Shown piece after piece: positions 40,969 through 50,694 of a stretch of 64,000 bases of DNA. Position 1 is the stretch's first letter; every line of letters begins with the position of its first letter. Under the pieces are notes generated by a model. It was not told the origin of the DNA. It did not search any database and saw only the letters and a list, made by a program, of their open reading frames with translations. The position numbers were made by a program, and so were the translations under genes. Source of the DNA: Vibrio maritimus (GTDB lineage: Bacteria > Pseudomonadota > Gammaproteobacteria > Enterobacterales > Vibrionaceae); contig BBMT01000012.1 of NCBI GenBank assembly GCA_000755425.1, positions 62,001-126,000 on the forward strand. The letters run 5' to 3'.

Positions 40969-41002
40969 AAGAGTAAGCGACGAAATCGCTTGCTCTTTTT
41001 TT
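40969..41002 (+). terminator. Intrinsic terminator after codA
   Basis: AAGAGTAAGCGA / TCGCTTGCTCTT stem (one G:T) with a CGAAA loop, followed by T7. Confidence 0.88.
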
Positions 41003-41044
41003 ACGATTTAACAAGAAATTCATTTAAACCGTCCATAGGTGTGG

Positions 41045-41236
41045 TACACTGCCCCTGCTCTGGTGTTCAGAGTTATTTAAAGTAAGAGTAAAAGAGTGCG
41101 AGAAGTATTGTCAGATGTTCCCCCTGTGAGTATTTGTCATTCGTTTTATCCATTTACAGCTTGATTAAATAAACAGAACCACAAAGCGAGACCGCCGTAA
41201 GGCAAAAATTTTAATCTTAAAAGTAAGGGACATAAC
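41045..41236 (+). promoter_or_regulatory. Promoter and long 5' leader of the cold-shock gene
   Basis: An extended -10 like element (TGTGGTACACT, hexamer 41045-41050) precedes an untranslated leader of about 180 bases without an open frame. Long leaders are typical of cspA-type genes, where they control cold-dependent translation. The promoter call is tentative. Confidence 0.45.
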
Positions 41237-41446
41237 ATGTCTAACACAAATACTGGCACTGTAAAATGGTTTAACGAAGAGAAAGGCTACGGCTTCATCG
41301 CTCAAGAGAACGGTCCAGACGTATTCGTTCACTTCCGCGCTATCTCTGGCGAAGGTTTCAAAACTCTAAAAGAAGGCCAAGCGGTTTCTTTTGGTGTTGA
41401 GCAAGGCCAAAAAGGCCCACAAGCTGTTAACGTTATCCCAGCTTAA
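41237..41446 (+). CDS. CspA-family cold-shock protein
   Basis: 69 residues, single OB-fold cold-shock domain. RNP1 is KGYGFIAQ and RNP2 is VFVHFRAI, within TGTVKWFNEEKGYGFI. Binds single-stranded RNA/DNA as a chaperone. AAGGGA ribosome site and a strong terminator. Long leader upstream. Which Csp paralogue it is cannot be assigned. Confidence 0.92.
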   Translation: MSNTNTGTVKWFNEEKGYGFIAQENGPDVFVHFRAISGEGFKTLKEGQAVSFGVEQGQKGPQAVNVIPA

Positions 41447-41470
41447 TAACGCAGCTTCGTAAGAATGCTT

Positions 41471-41499
41471 AAAGGCCTCGAGAAATCGAGGCCTTTTTC
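41471..41499 (+). terminator. Intrinsic terminator after the cold-shock gene
   Basis: AAAGGCCTCGA / TCGAGGCCTTT with a 4-base loop and T5 tail. Confidence 0.9.
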
Positions 41500-41537
41500 T
41501 TTTCTGTCTATCTAACAACACGCACTACCCACACTCA

Positions 41538-42254
41538 TCAAAAATCGAGATAAAATCCTAACTCTACGTTGCTGCTGTCTTCAATCGGTCTACCTGGACG
41601 CACTCGATATTGACCTTTGGTGTACTTCACATACGGTTGGACATAAGGCAAATTTGCTGTTGCTGAAATGTCGTAACTACTGCGCGTACTATTTTCAAAC
41701 CCATGCTGTGAAGTCAACACATCCACATTGTAATTGACGCTAATATCCAGCAAAGGGTGAACGCTATAGCTTGCACCTAAGGTATTTTTCCATTCCTGGC
41801 GGTGGTTTCCATGATCAATAGGCTCAGGGAGTTCTAAGGCTTTAGTGGTGTCTCGCCATTGATAGTATGTATCCCAATATACGAATAAAGATGGTGCGAC
41901 TGAGTAACCGTACATAAAACCGACATCGTAGATGTCGATGCTGTCGTCAAATCCATATTGACCATAAACGTTGAAGTAGTGGTTGCCCGCCAACCAATCG
42001 TAACTCGTGCCAAATTGCAGATAACGATCAGTATCAGCCTCTACACTTAAAGTAAGACTATCCGTCGCTGCCACATCTACACCGAAAACACCGATAAATT
42101 CATCTTGGTACTTTGTCGCTTGAACATTGAAATCGACGATCTTGCTTTGCGATTCATTGGCATACGTAAAAGGTGCGATGGTCGATGAAGAGAGTAAAGC
42201 AAGGGTGAGCAGTCCGTGGCGTAACGTCTTCCATGGTAAACAGACGTGTCGCAT
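41538..42254 (-). CDS. Outer-membrane beta-barrel protein, unknown function
   Basis: 238 residues with a signal peptide (hydrophobic about 14-29, TYA-NES). Tyr/Asp-rich amphipathic strands include YLQFGTSYDWLAGNHYFNVYGQYGF, YDVGFMYGYSVAPSLFVYWDTYYQW and YVQPYVKYTKGQY, ending VELGFYLDF with terminal Phe. A 10-12-strand barrel is inferred. No named family is recognised. Monocistronic, convergent with the cold-shock gene. Confidence 0.68.
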   Translation of the reverse strand: MRHVCLPWKTLRHGLLTLALLSSSTIAPFTYANESQSKIVDFNVQATKYQDEFIGVFGVDVAATDSLTLSVEADTDRYLQFGTSYDWLAGNHYFNVYGQYGFDDSIDIYDVGFMYGYSVAPSLFVYWDTYYQWRDTTKALELPEPIDHGNHRQEWKNTLGASYSVHPLLDISVNYNVDVLTSQHGFENSTRSSYDISATANLPYVQPYVKYTKGQYRVRPGRPIEDSSNVELGFYLDF

Positions 42255-42426
42255 GTCATGGTTCTCTATGGCAATTTGAGGGAAGAAGGCTAATTTTCTG
42301 AAACATGGCGAGTGACAGAAAGTATCACTATGATGCGCGCTTTTAGCTATTTAAAAAACTGAGGCAGATATATAGCTGACATTTAGGTTGTAAATATCAG
42401 CATCAATACACAAGTGCTGTATTTAA

Positions 42427-42456
42427 GAAAAACCGAAGCCCTTAGGACTTCGGTTT
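42427..42456 (-). terminator. Intrinsic terminator after the aldehyde dehydrogenase gene
   Basis: On the minus strand, AACCGAAG / CTTCGGTT stem with loop TCCTAAGGG followed by T5. Confidence 0.82.
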
Positions 42457-42487
42457 CGACAGGTTCAATATTTAAGTTCAAACCAAG

Positions 42488-44007
42488 TTAGAAGAAACCT
42501 AGTGGACTAGTTGAATAGCTGACTAGCAGGTTCTTGGTGTTTTGGTAGTGACCCAGTGCCAACTTATGCGTTTCACGACCGATGCCTGATTTCTTATAGC
42601 CACCAAACGCGGCATGTGCTGGATAGGCGTGATAGCAGTTCACCCACACTCGGCCTGCTTGAATTTCTCTGCCCATACGATACGCCAAGTTGCCGTTTCG
42701 TGTCCAAACTCCAGCACCCAAGCCGTAGTCTGTATCATTGGCGATCGCCAACGCTTCCGCTTCATCTTTGAACGTAGTGATCGCAATCACCGGGCCAAAG
42801 ATCTCTTCTTGGAACACGCGCATTTTATTGTTACCTGCAAGCATGGTCGGCTGAATGTAATAACCTTGCTCTAAATCGCCCTCTTGCTTATTCATGTCTC
42901 CACCAATGATCACTTTCGCGCCCTCTTGGCGACCAATCTCAAGATAGCTCATGATCTTATCAAACTGCTCTTGTGAGGCTTGAGCACCGACTTGCGTAGT
43001 GACATCGAGTGGGTTGCCTTGTTTGATACCGCGAGAACGCTCTTCAAGCTTGGCAATGAACTTATCGTAAATAGACTCTTGCACTAACACGCGAGATGGA
43101 CAGGTACATACCTCACCTTGGTTAAAGAACGCAAGCAAGGTACCTTCAATACACTTATCCAAGTAATCGTCGTCTTGATCAAAAATATCTTCAAAATACA
43201 CATTTGGAGATTTACCACCTAACTCGACTGTCGATGGAATTAAACTCTCTGCGGCACATTTCAAGATGTGGTGACCGATTTCAGTAGAGCCTGTGAAAGC
43301 CAACTTGTTAATACGCTCGCTCGTCGCCAAAGCCTGACCCGCTTCAGCACCGTAACCATTGACAATGTTCACCACACCTGGTGGTAGCAAGTGACCAATT
43401 TTTTCCATCAGCATCAAAATAGACGCTGGCGTTTGTTCCGCAGGCTTAAGAACCACACAGCAACCCGCCGCTAATGCTGGTGCTAACTTCCATGCGGCCA
43501 TAAGCACAGGGAAGTTCCAAGGGATGATTTGCCCAACAACACCCACGGCTCAGGGAAGTGATAACTCGCTGTTGTGGCATCAATGTCAGCTGCCGTACCT
43601 TCTTGCGCTCGGATACAGCCAGCAAAATAACGGAAATGATCTACCGCTAAAGGAAGATCCGCTGCAAGGGTTTCACGAACGGGTTTGCCATTCTCCCAGG
43701 TTTCAGCGACAGCAAGTGCTTCAAGGTTCTGCTCTATAGCATCAGCAATTTTAAGCATGATATTGGCACGCTGTTCAACACTGGTTTTACCCCAAGCTTC
43801 TCTTGCCGCATGTGCTGCGTCCAATGCTAAATTGATATCTGCTTCATCTGAACGAGGTACTTCGCAAAACGGTTTGCCATTCACGGGCGATACATTATCG
43901 AAATACTGACCATTTACCGGCGCTACCCACTCGCCACCGATGTAATTTTCATAGCGACTCTTATAGCTGACGACGGCGTTTTCTGTTCCTGGTTGAGCGT
44001 AAATCAT
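42488..44007 (-). CDS. NAD+-dependent aldehyde dehydrogenase, ExaC/AldB type (frameshifted here)
   Basis: 506 residues after repair, the standard ExaC/AldB length. Oxidises acetaldehyde or related aldehydes to acids. NAD-binding LAFTGSTEIGHHIL, catalytic Glu in VELGGKSPNVYF, catalytic Cys in NQGEVCTCPSRVLV. A missing base near 43535 splits HFPEPLGVVGQIIPWNFP. ATG 44007 is 7 nt after AAGGA and preferred over 44013. Preceded by a sigma54-type promoter and divergent from an AcoR-like activator, which likely controls it. Confidence 0.9.
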
Positions 44008-44094
44008 GTTCATTCCTTTTTTCTATTTTTCAGACTGTTGGCAGCACTTTCGCAACCAGACAAACAAGCTGTTGCAAAAACGTTCAGTGATAAA

Positions 44095-44110
44095 GGCAAC
44101 ATTTACGCCA
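44095..44110 (-). promoter_or_regulatory. Sigma54 promoter of the aldehyde dehydrogenase gene
   Basis: Minus strand reads TGGCGTAAATGTTGCC. TGGC at -24 and TTGC at -12 with canonical spacing, about 88 bp upstream of the start codon. Confidence 0.72.
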
Positions 44111-44170
44111 AGCCAAACGCCTTAAATGTTATAATTATGTAAATTTATGATTAATATGTTTTTATTGTAC

Positions 44171-44185
44171 TGTCATAGGGTGACA
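44171..44185. promoter_or_regulatory. Enhancer-like palindrome TGTCA-N5-TGACA
   Basis: TGTCATAGGGTGACA, 61 bp upstream of the sigma54 promoter, a likely activator-binding site for the AcoR-type protein encoded next door. Confidence 0.55.
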
Positions 44186-44209
44186 CTGATTTAGGCCGTC
44201 AAACCCACA

Positions 44210-44238
44210 GTGTCACAGGATGCCACAGTGTGTCACAC
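44210..44238. promoter_or_regulatory. Second TGTCAC cluster (palindrome GTGTGTCACAC plus GTGTCAC)
   Basis: GTGTCAC at 44210-44216 and the perfect palindrome GTGTG-T-CACAC at 44228-44238 repeat the TGTCA half-site seen in the other palindrome. They lie in the leader of the activator gene, so autoregulation is possible. Confidence 0.5.
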
Positions 44239-44341
44239 CGCCTTGTTACAAGTTGGCACAGTAGTTTCTGGTCACTTCACAGTAGAAAGGAACGTCGGCC
44301 TTATCGGCAGGGAAACTGCAACACTCATATTCGGGAATGTT

Positions 44342-46131
44342 ATGTTAGTTACTCAGATACAAAACAATAAAACTTGGTTAAAAGACTCTTGGCGACGCAG
44401 CGTGCAAGCGGGGTTAAGCAGCCGCAAGCAGCCTGATGACCGACGCATCGATGGCGAAGAGATCAAGTCACGGGCCGAGCAGTACCAGTCACTCATCCAA
44501 GTAGTTGAGCAGCATGCCTACCCCTTGTTTTGTCAAATATTCTCCCGCACCGACAGCCGTCTGATCCTCGCCGATACCCAAGGCGCCATTATCAAAACTT
44601 GGGGACAAAAACGGTTTCGCGAAAAACTCACCGAAATTGCCCTTGACCAAGGAGTGGTTTGGGATGAAAAGCTCAAAGGCACCAATGCCATTGGTACAGC
44701 ATTAATAGAAAAGCGCCCTATTTCGGTCATCGGTGGTGAACATTTCATTCGTGACCACCAATTTATCAGTTGTACCGCCAGCCCCATTTTCGCCCCTGAC
44801 GGCAGGTTACTTGCCGTGCTCGATGTCACTAGTGAGTACCAAACTCACAACGATGCCACTCAAGTACTCATTCAATCTATGGTACAAAAGGTCGAGAGTG
44901 AGCTACTTAATCACATTCCAGACGCCGCTCTGCGCATTCGTATCGGTCATGATCGCTCAGTACTAGATAGCGGCTGGCAAGGTATTGTCGTCACCGATAA
45001 AAACGGCCAAGTACTGGCGCAAAACGCTATCGCTTCAAGTGTTCTTGCCAACCAAATCCAACCTGGAGATGCCATCAATAGTATTATCGGTTCGCTGACC
45101 ATGAACCAAATCAGTAAAACCGCGCAGTTTTACTATCAGGTTGAAGCGGTGCGCGGAAAAGCGAAGGTACCAGTAAGTCACACCGCAAGTTCTCCGAACA
45201 AACCGCGTCCCTGCCCGCTTCACTTCGGAGACAGCAATATTGAGCAGCTATGGACACAAGCGGCCAAAGTCATGGACAAGCGAATTAGCCTAATCATTGG
45301 TGGTGAAACTGGCTGCGGGAAAAATGAACTAGTTAAAGCACTGCATCAGCAAAGCGACTTGGCTGACAAGCCCTTATCTCTATCAATTGTGGTGCGCTTC
45401 CTAAAGATTTGATTGAGTCGGAGCTGTTTGGCTACGCCCCTGGAGCATTCACTGGAGCCAACAATAAAGGCTTTGAAGGAAAGTTCCGCCAAGCCAATGG
45501 CGGCATACTATTTCTGGATGAAATTGGTGATCTGCCATTATCTGCACAATCTCGTCTACTGCATGTTCTGCAAGATAAAGTGGTCTCTCCCGTGGGTTCT
45601 CCAAAAACCTACCCCGTTGATGTTTACGTGATTGCCGCCACACATGCTAACTTACAGCAGCAAGTCGCCAGCGGAGAATTTCGTGAAGATCTCTGGTATC
45701 GACTTGAAGGCTTAACCATTACCTTGCCACCAGCAAGAGAGCGGGACGACCTAGAGGCGCTTATCTGCCAACTGTTTTATCGTGAAGCACCAAAGCAAAC
45801 CCTTTCCCCTTCTCTTTTGGATGCCATGATCCATTATCAATGGCCTGGAAACATTCGCGAAATTGTCTCTGCGTGCCGCCTGCTTGCAGCGCTGTGTGAT
45901 GAAGAGATCATCACACCCGCCTCTATCCCCACTAGCCTCCATCAAAAATGGTTTGCGTTAAAAACGGCCGGCGACACCAACAAACAAAACTTGCGCTCGA
46001 CACTGGATCAAACGCTCATCGCAACCTTTAATAAAACAAAAGGTAATGTTAGCCAGACGTCACGATTACTTGGTATTAGCCGCAATACTATTTATCGAAA
46101 ACTGAAAAAACTGGGCTATAACCAGCCGTAA
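44342..46131 (+). CDS. AcoR-type sigma54-dependent transcriptional activator (frameshifted here)
   Basis: About 596 residues after repair. N-terminal GAF-type sensor (about 60-190, IALDQGVVWDEKLKGTNAIGTAL). AAA+ domain with Walker A GGETGCGKNE, sigma54-contact GAFTGA in GYAPGAFTGANNKG, Walker B GGILFLDEIGDLP and sensor FREDLWYRLEGLTITLPPARER. C-terminal Fis-type helix-turn-helix SQTSRLLGISRNTIYRKLKK. A missing C near 45375 breaks KPLISINCGALPKDLIESELFGY. ATG 44342 is chosen after GGGAA; the frame upstream translates enhancer repeats. The effector is probably an acetoin/aldehyde-like compound. Confidence 0.86.
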
Positions 46132-46153
46132 TCGTATCAACAAATATCTTTTG

Positions 46154-46300
46154 TTAGACATAGGGGATGATTTGTCCGTTAATGCGCACGAATCCTGAGT
46201 ACGCGCTCCACAACAAAAAGTACTCAAGATCCTGTTCGTGAGCATCATGGAAGATCATCACGGGGTTTGATTTTTCAGGTAAATGCTTCTTCTCAATCAT
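46154..46300 (-). CDS. Candidate 48-residue protein, unknown
   Basis: Short minus-strand frame from ATG 46300 encoding MIEKKHLPEKSNPVMIFHD and ending INGQIIPYV. The composition looks coding (mixed charged and aromatic residues), but there is no clear ribosome site. The frame also continues open for six codons upstream of the ATG, so it may be the 3' part of a gene whose start is hidden by another indel. Convergent with the activator gene. Family not recognised. Confidence 0.4.
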   Translation of the reverse strand: MIEKKHLPEKSNPVMIFHDAHEQDLEYFLLWSAYSGFVRINGQIIPYV

Positions 46301-46373
46301 CAAATCGAGCAACAATTCGAATCATATACCCTAAGCAAGTATAGAGATGAGCGACAGCCTGAACACATGATAA

Positions 46374-48296
46374 GTGAGACACGCTGTGACAACGACTTCA
46401 AAGCTTGACCGCGTACGTGCGGATTACAACGTCCAATACTGGAGCCAGAATTTCTTCGGAATCAATGACGATGGGGATGTCATTGTTTCTCCTCATAAAA
46501 ATGGCCAGCACCAAGTACCACTCACCAAAATTGCTAAAGCTCTGGAAGACAAAGGGCTGACGCTACCGGCATTGGTGCGCTTTCCACAAATCATTCATCA
46601 ACGCGTTCATGGAATCTGTGATGCTTTCAACCAAGCTATTCAAGATTACGGTTACCAGAACCAGTATTTGTTGGTTTACCCAATTAAAGTAAACCAACAA
46701 AAAGATGTGGTTGAGCAAATCCTAGAGAGCCAAGCAGAAGCGGAAACCAAGCAGCTAGGCCTTGAAGCCGGCAGTAAACCAGAGTTGATGGCTGTCCTTG
46801 CGATGGCACAACGTGCTAGCTCAGTAATTGTTTGCAACGGTTACAAAGACCGTGAATATGTGCGTTTAGCACTGATTGGCGAAAAGTTGGGTCACAAAGT
46901 TTTCATCGTGCTCGAGAAACTCTCTGAGCTTGACATCGTGCTAAAAGAAGCGGCAGCGCTTAACGTAAAACCACGTGTGGGTCTGCGCATTCGCCTCGCC
47001 TCTCAAGGTGCGGGCAAGTGGCAATCTAGTGGTGGTGATAAATCTAAATTCGGTTTGTCTGCTTCTCAAGTACTGCAAGTTGTCGAGCGCCTAAAAGCGC
47101 AAGACCAATTGGACATGCTGCAACTTGTGCATTTCCATTTAGGCTCACAGATGGCCAACATTCGCGATGTGCGAAATGGGGTAAACGAAGCGGCTCGCTT
47201 CTACTGTGAACTCCGCAAGATGTCTGTACCTATCTCTTATTTCGACGTAGGCGGTGGTCTAGCGGTCGATTATGACGGTACACGCAGTCAGTCGAGCAGT
47301 TCTATGAACTACGGACTTGCTGAGTACGCTCGTAACATCGTAAGTACAGTGGGTGATGTCTGTGCGTTATATGAAGAAACCGCACCGGTGATTATTTCTG
47401 AGTCTGGTCGTTCTCTAACTGCGCATCACGCGGTGTTGATCACTAATGTGATTGGCACTGAAAGCTATAATGTTCAGTCTGTTGACGCTCCAGAAGAAGA
47501 GGCTCACCCTCTGCTTCAGAATATGTGGCAAAACTGGCAGAGCCTAAAAGGCGGTACTGATGCTCGCGCTGTTATCGAGATTTACAACGATACACAAAGT
47601 GATCTCGCAGAAGCGCACACCTTGTTTGCATCTGGTGTGGTTGATTTGCACCAGCGTGCGTGGGTAGAACAGCTCAGCCTAAGTATTTATGGTGAATTAC
47701 ATCGCCAAATGGACAACAAGAATCGCTTCCATAGACCGATTCTTGATGAGCTTAACGAGCGATTAGCGGACAAGTTCTTTGTGAACTTCTCTCTATTCCA
47801 GTCGATGCCAGACGCTTGGGGTATTGAACAGGTATTCCCAGTATTACCACTATCAGGTCTCGGTGGTGAAGAGCAAACGCGCGCTATCATGCTGGATATT
47901 ACCTGCGACTCTGATGGTACCGTTAAGCAATATGTTGATGGTCAAGGCATTGAATCTACCTTGCCAGTACCGGCATGGAATAAAGATGAACCCTACCTAA
48001 TGGGCTTTTTCCTTGTTGGCGCGTACCAAGAGATCCTTGGTGACATGCACAACCTGTTTGGCGATACACACAGTGCCGTTGTTAACGTGACTGACGAAGG
48101 CGAGTTTGAGTTTACCGCCATCGACGTGGGTGACACTGTTGAAGACATGATGCGCTACGTTCATATTGACGTAGACGCGATTAAACAAAACTACAAAGAG
48201 CTAGTAGAACGCCACATTGCGGCTGACGAACAAGCACTTATTTTAGAAGAACTTGAGTGCGGCTTAACTGGCTACACCTATTTAGAGGATTTTTAA
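46374..48296 (+). CDS. speA: Biosynthetic arginine decarboxylase SpeA
   Basis: 640 residues. PLP enzyme converting arginine to agmatine. The PLP lysine is in LLVYPIKVNQQKDVVEQIL. HFHLGSQMANIRD, YFDVGGGLAVDYDGT and the C-terminal ITCDSDGTVKQYVDGQGIESTLPVP are family blocks. The start is uncertain: GTG 46374 gives the longest frame, GTG 46386 (VTTTSKLDRVRADYNVQYWSQNFFG) is an alternative, and neither has a strong ribosome site. Directly adjacent to speB. Intact. Confidence 0.93.
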   Translation: MRHAVTTTSKLDRVRADYNVQYWSQNFFGINDDGDVIVSPHKNGQHQVPLTKIAKALEDKGLTLPALVRFPQIIHQRVHGICDAFNQAIQDYGYQNQYLLVYPIKVNQQKDVVEQILESQAEAETKQLGLEAGSKPELMAVLAMAQRASSVIVCNGYKDREYVRLALIGEKLGHKVFIVLEKLSELDIVLKEAAALNVKPRVGLRIRLASQGAGKWQSSGGDKSKFGLSASQVLQVVERLKAQDQLDMLQLVHFHLGSQMANIRDVRNGVNEAARFYCELRKMSVPISYFDVGGGLAVDYDGTRSQSSSSMNYGLAEYARNIVSTVGDVCALYEETAPVIISESGRSLTAHHAVLITNVIGTESYNVQSVDAPEEEAHPLLQNMWQNWQSLKGGTDARAVIEIYNDTQSDLAEAHTLFASGVVDLHQRAWVEQLSLSIYGELHRQMDNKNRFHRPILDELNERLADKFFVNFSLFQSMPDAWGIEQVFPVLPLSGLGGEEQTRAIMLDITCDSDGTVKQYVDGQGIESTLPVPAWNKDEPYLMGFFLVGAYQEILGDMHNLFGDTHSAVVNVTDEGEFEFTAIDVGDTVEDMMRYVHIDVDAIKQNYKELVERHIAADEQALILEELECGLTGYTYLEDF

Positions 48297-49222
48297 ATGA
48301 ATGATTTGTTTACTAAAACTGATTATTCACTGTATTCGAACGCAATGACATTCTTGCGTCGACCTTACGTGAAAACCCAGTTTCTGCAGATGCAGACGTG
48401 GTGGTTTTTGGTGTACCTCTAGACATGGCGACTTCTGGTCGCCCTGGCGCTCGCATGGGGCCAGACGCGATTCGCCGCGCTTCGGTTAACCTAGCTTGGG
48501 AAGGTAAGAAGTTCCCTTGGGATTTCAACGTATTCGATAAAACCAAAGTGATCGACTCTGGTGACTTGGTGTTTGATACGGGTGATGCCGAAGACTTTAC
48601 TTACCGTTTGGAAGCGGCTACCTGCGAGATTCTGAAAAGCGGTAAAACCATGCTGGCGCTGGGTGGTGATCACTTCATCACTCTGCCTATTTTGCGCGCT
48701 TACGCTAAACATCATGGCGAGATGGCATTGATTCACTTCGATGCTCACACAGACACGTACGCAAACGGCAGCAACTACGACCACGGCACCATGTTCTACC
48801 ATGCGCCAAAAGAAGGTTTGATTTCGGCTAAGCATTCCGTACAAATTGGTATTCGTACTGAGTACAATTACGACGACCACGGTTTTAACGTGATCAATGC
48901 CATGCAAGCGAACGACCAAAGCGCAGAAGAAATTGTGGCTCAGATCCGCAGCATCATTGGCGATAAACCCGTGTATATCACGTTCGATATTGACTGTTTG
49001 GATCCTGCGTTTGCTCCAGGTACAGGTACGCCGGTTTGCGGCGGTTTGAATTCAGACAAAGTCCTGAAGATCATCCGCGGCCTAGCAGGCATCAATGTAG
49101 TCGGTATGGATGTGGTCGAAGTGTCACCTCCTTACGATCAAAGCGATCTAACGGCACTAGCCGGTGCGACAATTGCTCTTGAGCTGCTTTATGTTTGGGC
49201 AAGCAAAGAATCCAAAGAGTAA
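48297..49222 (+). CDS. speB: Agmatinase SpeB (frameshifted here)
   Basis: Manganese ureohydrolase splitting agmatine into putrescine and urea. N-terminus MNDLFTKTDYSLYSNAMTFLRRPYVK. After repair it continues NPVSADADVVVFGVPLDMATSGRPGARMGPDAIR. Metal ligands are in LGGDHFITLP, IHFDAHTDTY and TFDIDCLDPAFAPGTGTP. A missing A in the run near 48371 breaks the frame. About 308 residues. The ATG immediately follows the speA stop, so the two form one unit for putrescine synthesis. Confidence 0.93.
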
Positions 49223-49233
49223 TCTATACACTG

Positions 49234-49262
49234 CAGCGAGGTAAAAACCTCGCTGTTTTTTA
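49234..49262 (+). terminator. Intrinsic terminator after speB
   Basis: CAGCGAGGT / ACCTCGCTG stem with a short A-rich loop followed by T6. Confidence 0.88.
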
Positions 49263-49356
49263 TGTCATTGTCGCCATGTGGCACAAAATGACAAATCCCT
49301 TTTCAACGCTTGTTTAAACTGCGCCTCATCCAATCACTCCATGAGGCATAAACAAA

Positions 49357-49590
49357 ATGCGTAACCTACTCCTAATTTTCACAGCACTTCTACTACCGGT
49401 ATCAGCAAGCTATGCGGGCATCTCTATTAAAGGCGATAACCTTGAACTCAGCGAGGACTGTATTAGTTATGAGTCCGATCGTGTTCGCATTGAGTCTGAA
49501 GAGTGTGAGAACAAACACCACAAGAAAAAAGACAATCGCAGCGCTCATGGTAAAAAGAACCCTGGCAAAGGGCATGATAAGAAGAAATAA
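49357..49590 (+). CDS. Small secreted protein with Lys/His-rich tail, unknown
   Basis: 77 residues. Signal peptide MRNLLLIFTALLLPVSASYA, then a short acidic core with two Cys (EDCISYESDRVRIESEEC) and a strongly basic Lys/His/Gly tail (HHKKKDNRSAHGKKNPGK). The two Cys could form one disulphide. The His/Lys tail suggests metal, polyanion or surface binding, which is speculation. TGAGG ribosome site. Monocistronic. Confidence 0.55.
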   Translation: MRNLLLIFTALLLPVSASYAGISIKGDNLELSEDCISYESDRVRIESEECENKHHKKKDNRSAHGKKNPGKGHDKKK

Positions 49591-49654
49591 CCACAGCGCC
49601 AGTCAGCCATGACCATAAGTCTTTGCCCATGGTCAAAGCTCACTACTAAACCGA

Positions 49655-50610
49655 TTAAAATGCGTAGTTCACACCAACCGACACGATATATGATGACTTA
49701 TCATAAAACGTGATGTTGGAGTTACTTTGCTATAGCCAGCAAGAGAAATAAATGACCAGTCCTTCAGATTCAAAAACTGCTGGTACTTGTATGCCAAGAA
49801 TACGTTCGCTGTATTGTCGGAGCGATTCACCCCATCAAATAGCTGGCTGCTGGTTTTATGGGTTCGGTTTTCATACCCGAGAGTCAAAGCGAGAGAGTGC
49901 TTATTAAACATCTGAATGTACGTCAATTCTGTTCCCCATTGATCGTAAGACGCCGCCTCTCCTTTCGCATCATTCTTTATATAAGTCACCGATGGCACTA
50001 AGAAGGCTGTTCTGCTTAAAAACAGTCGATAGCTCGGCTTTAGATAAATAGCATTTGAGTCGCGTTGCAGTTCACTGGCTGTCGTCTCGTTATCTAGATT
50101 TTTAATGGCATAGGCACTATCTATTGAAAACTGAGATCCGGCTATGTTCTTGAGCTGGAAACGATACGCGTGGCCTTTTTCATCGGTTGTGGTTCTTTCA
50201 CTATCAAGCTGGTAGGGATTTGACCATGTCTCCTCTGGTATTAACGTTGGAAGGAACGAAGCCTGCACTACCGTGCCTGATTGAAGCTCTTGCTTGTATG
50301 CAATTTCAATCGCTACCTGTCCTACTGCAACATCTTCGCGAGCGGTACCGACATACACTTGCTTATCAAGTTTTTGACCAAAGGTATAAGCCACATTACC
50401 TAACGGGAATACAATCGTCTTATCGCTGCTGTTCGCCGCTTGATCTGTACCAACTAATGACGGGTCATTATCAGTATTCAGGTTCGATGTTTCTCGACTT
50501 ACGCCTGTATTGAATGCAATCTCGCCGCTAAAGCCAGCTTGACTAGAGAGCTGAGCAAAAACAGGGGTTGCAGCAAGGGCTAAAACAGCGACGGCGTACT
50601 TGTTTTGCAT
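49655..50610 (-). CDS. DUF2860 outer-membrane protein (frameshifted near its 3' end)
   Basis: About 318 residues after repair. Signal peptide MQNKYAVAVLALAATPVFA-QLSSQAGFSGEIAFNTGVSRETSNLNTD, a pattern of the DUF2860 family common in vibrios. Strand-rich domain with YAIKNLDNETTASELQRDSNAIYLKPSYRLFLSRTAFLVPSVTYI. A missing A near 49728 (AAA for AAAA) restores the ending SNSNITFYDKSSYIVSVGVNYAF with terminal Phe. ATG 50610 chosen at the start of the leader. Function unknown. Downstream of the RND pump genes on the same strand. Confidence 0.78.
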
Positions 50611-50694
50611 TGGTATTAGTGTCCTTTTAGATCCGTGAATACAGGAAGCCAATGGCTTGGCTTCCGGCTATGAGTAATGAATGATGTGGGAGAT

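Noticed and set aside
44171..44238. TGTCAC repeats as a small CRISPR or iteron array
   Set aside because: Repeats are 7-15 bp, irregularly spaced and few. Their position fits activator-binding sites between a sigma54 promoter and its activator gene.
44210..44341. Longer N-terminus of the AcoR-like activator starting at 44210
   Set aside because: The extra 44 residues translate the TGTCAC repeat region and do not look like the family. ATG 44342 has a ribosome site and matches the usual start.
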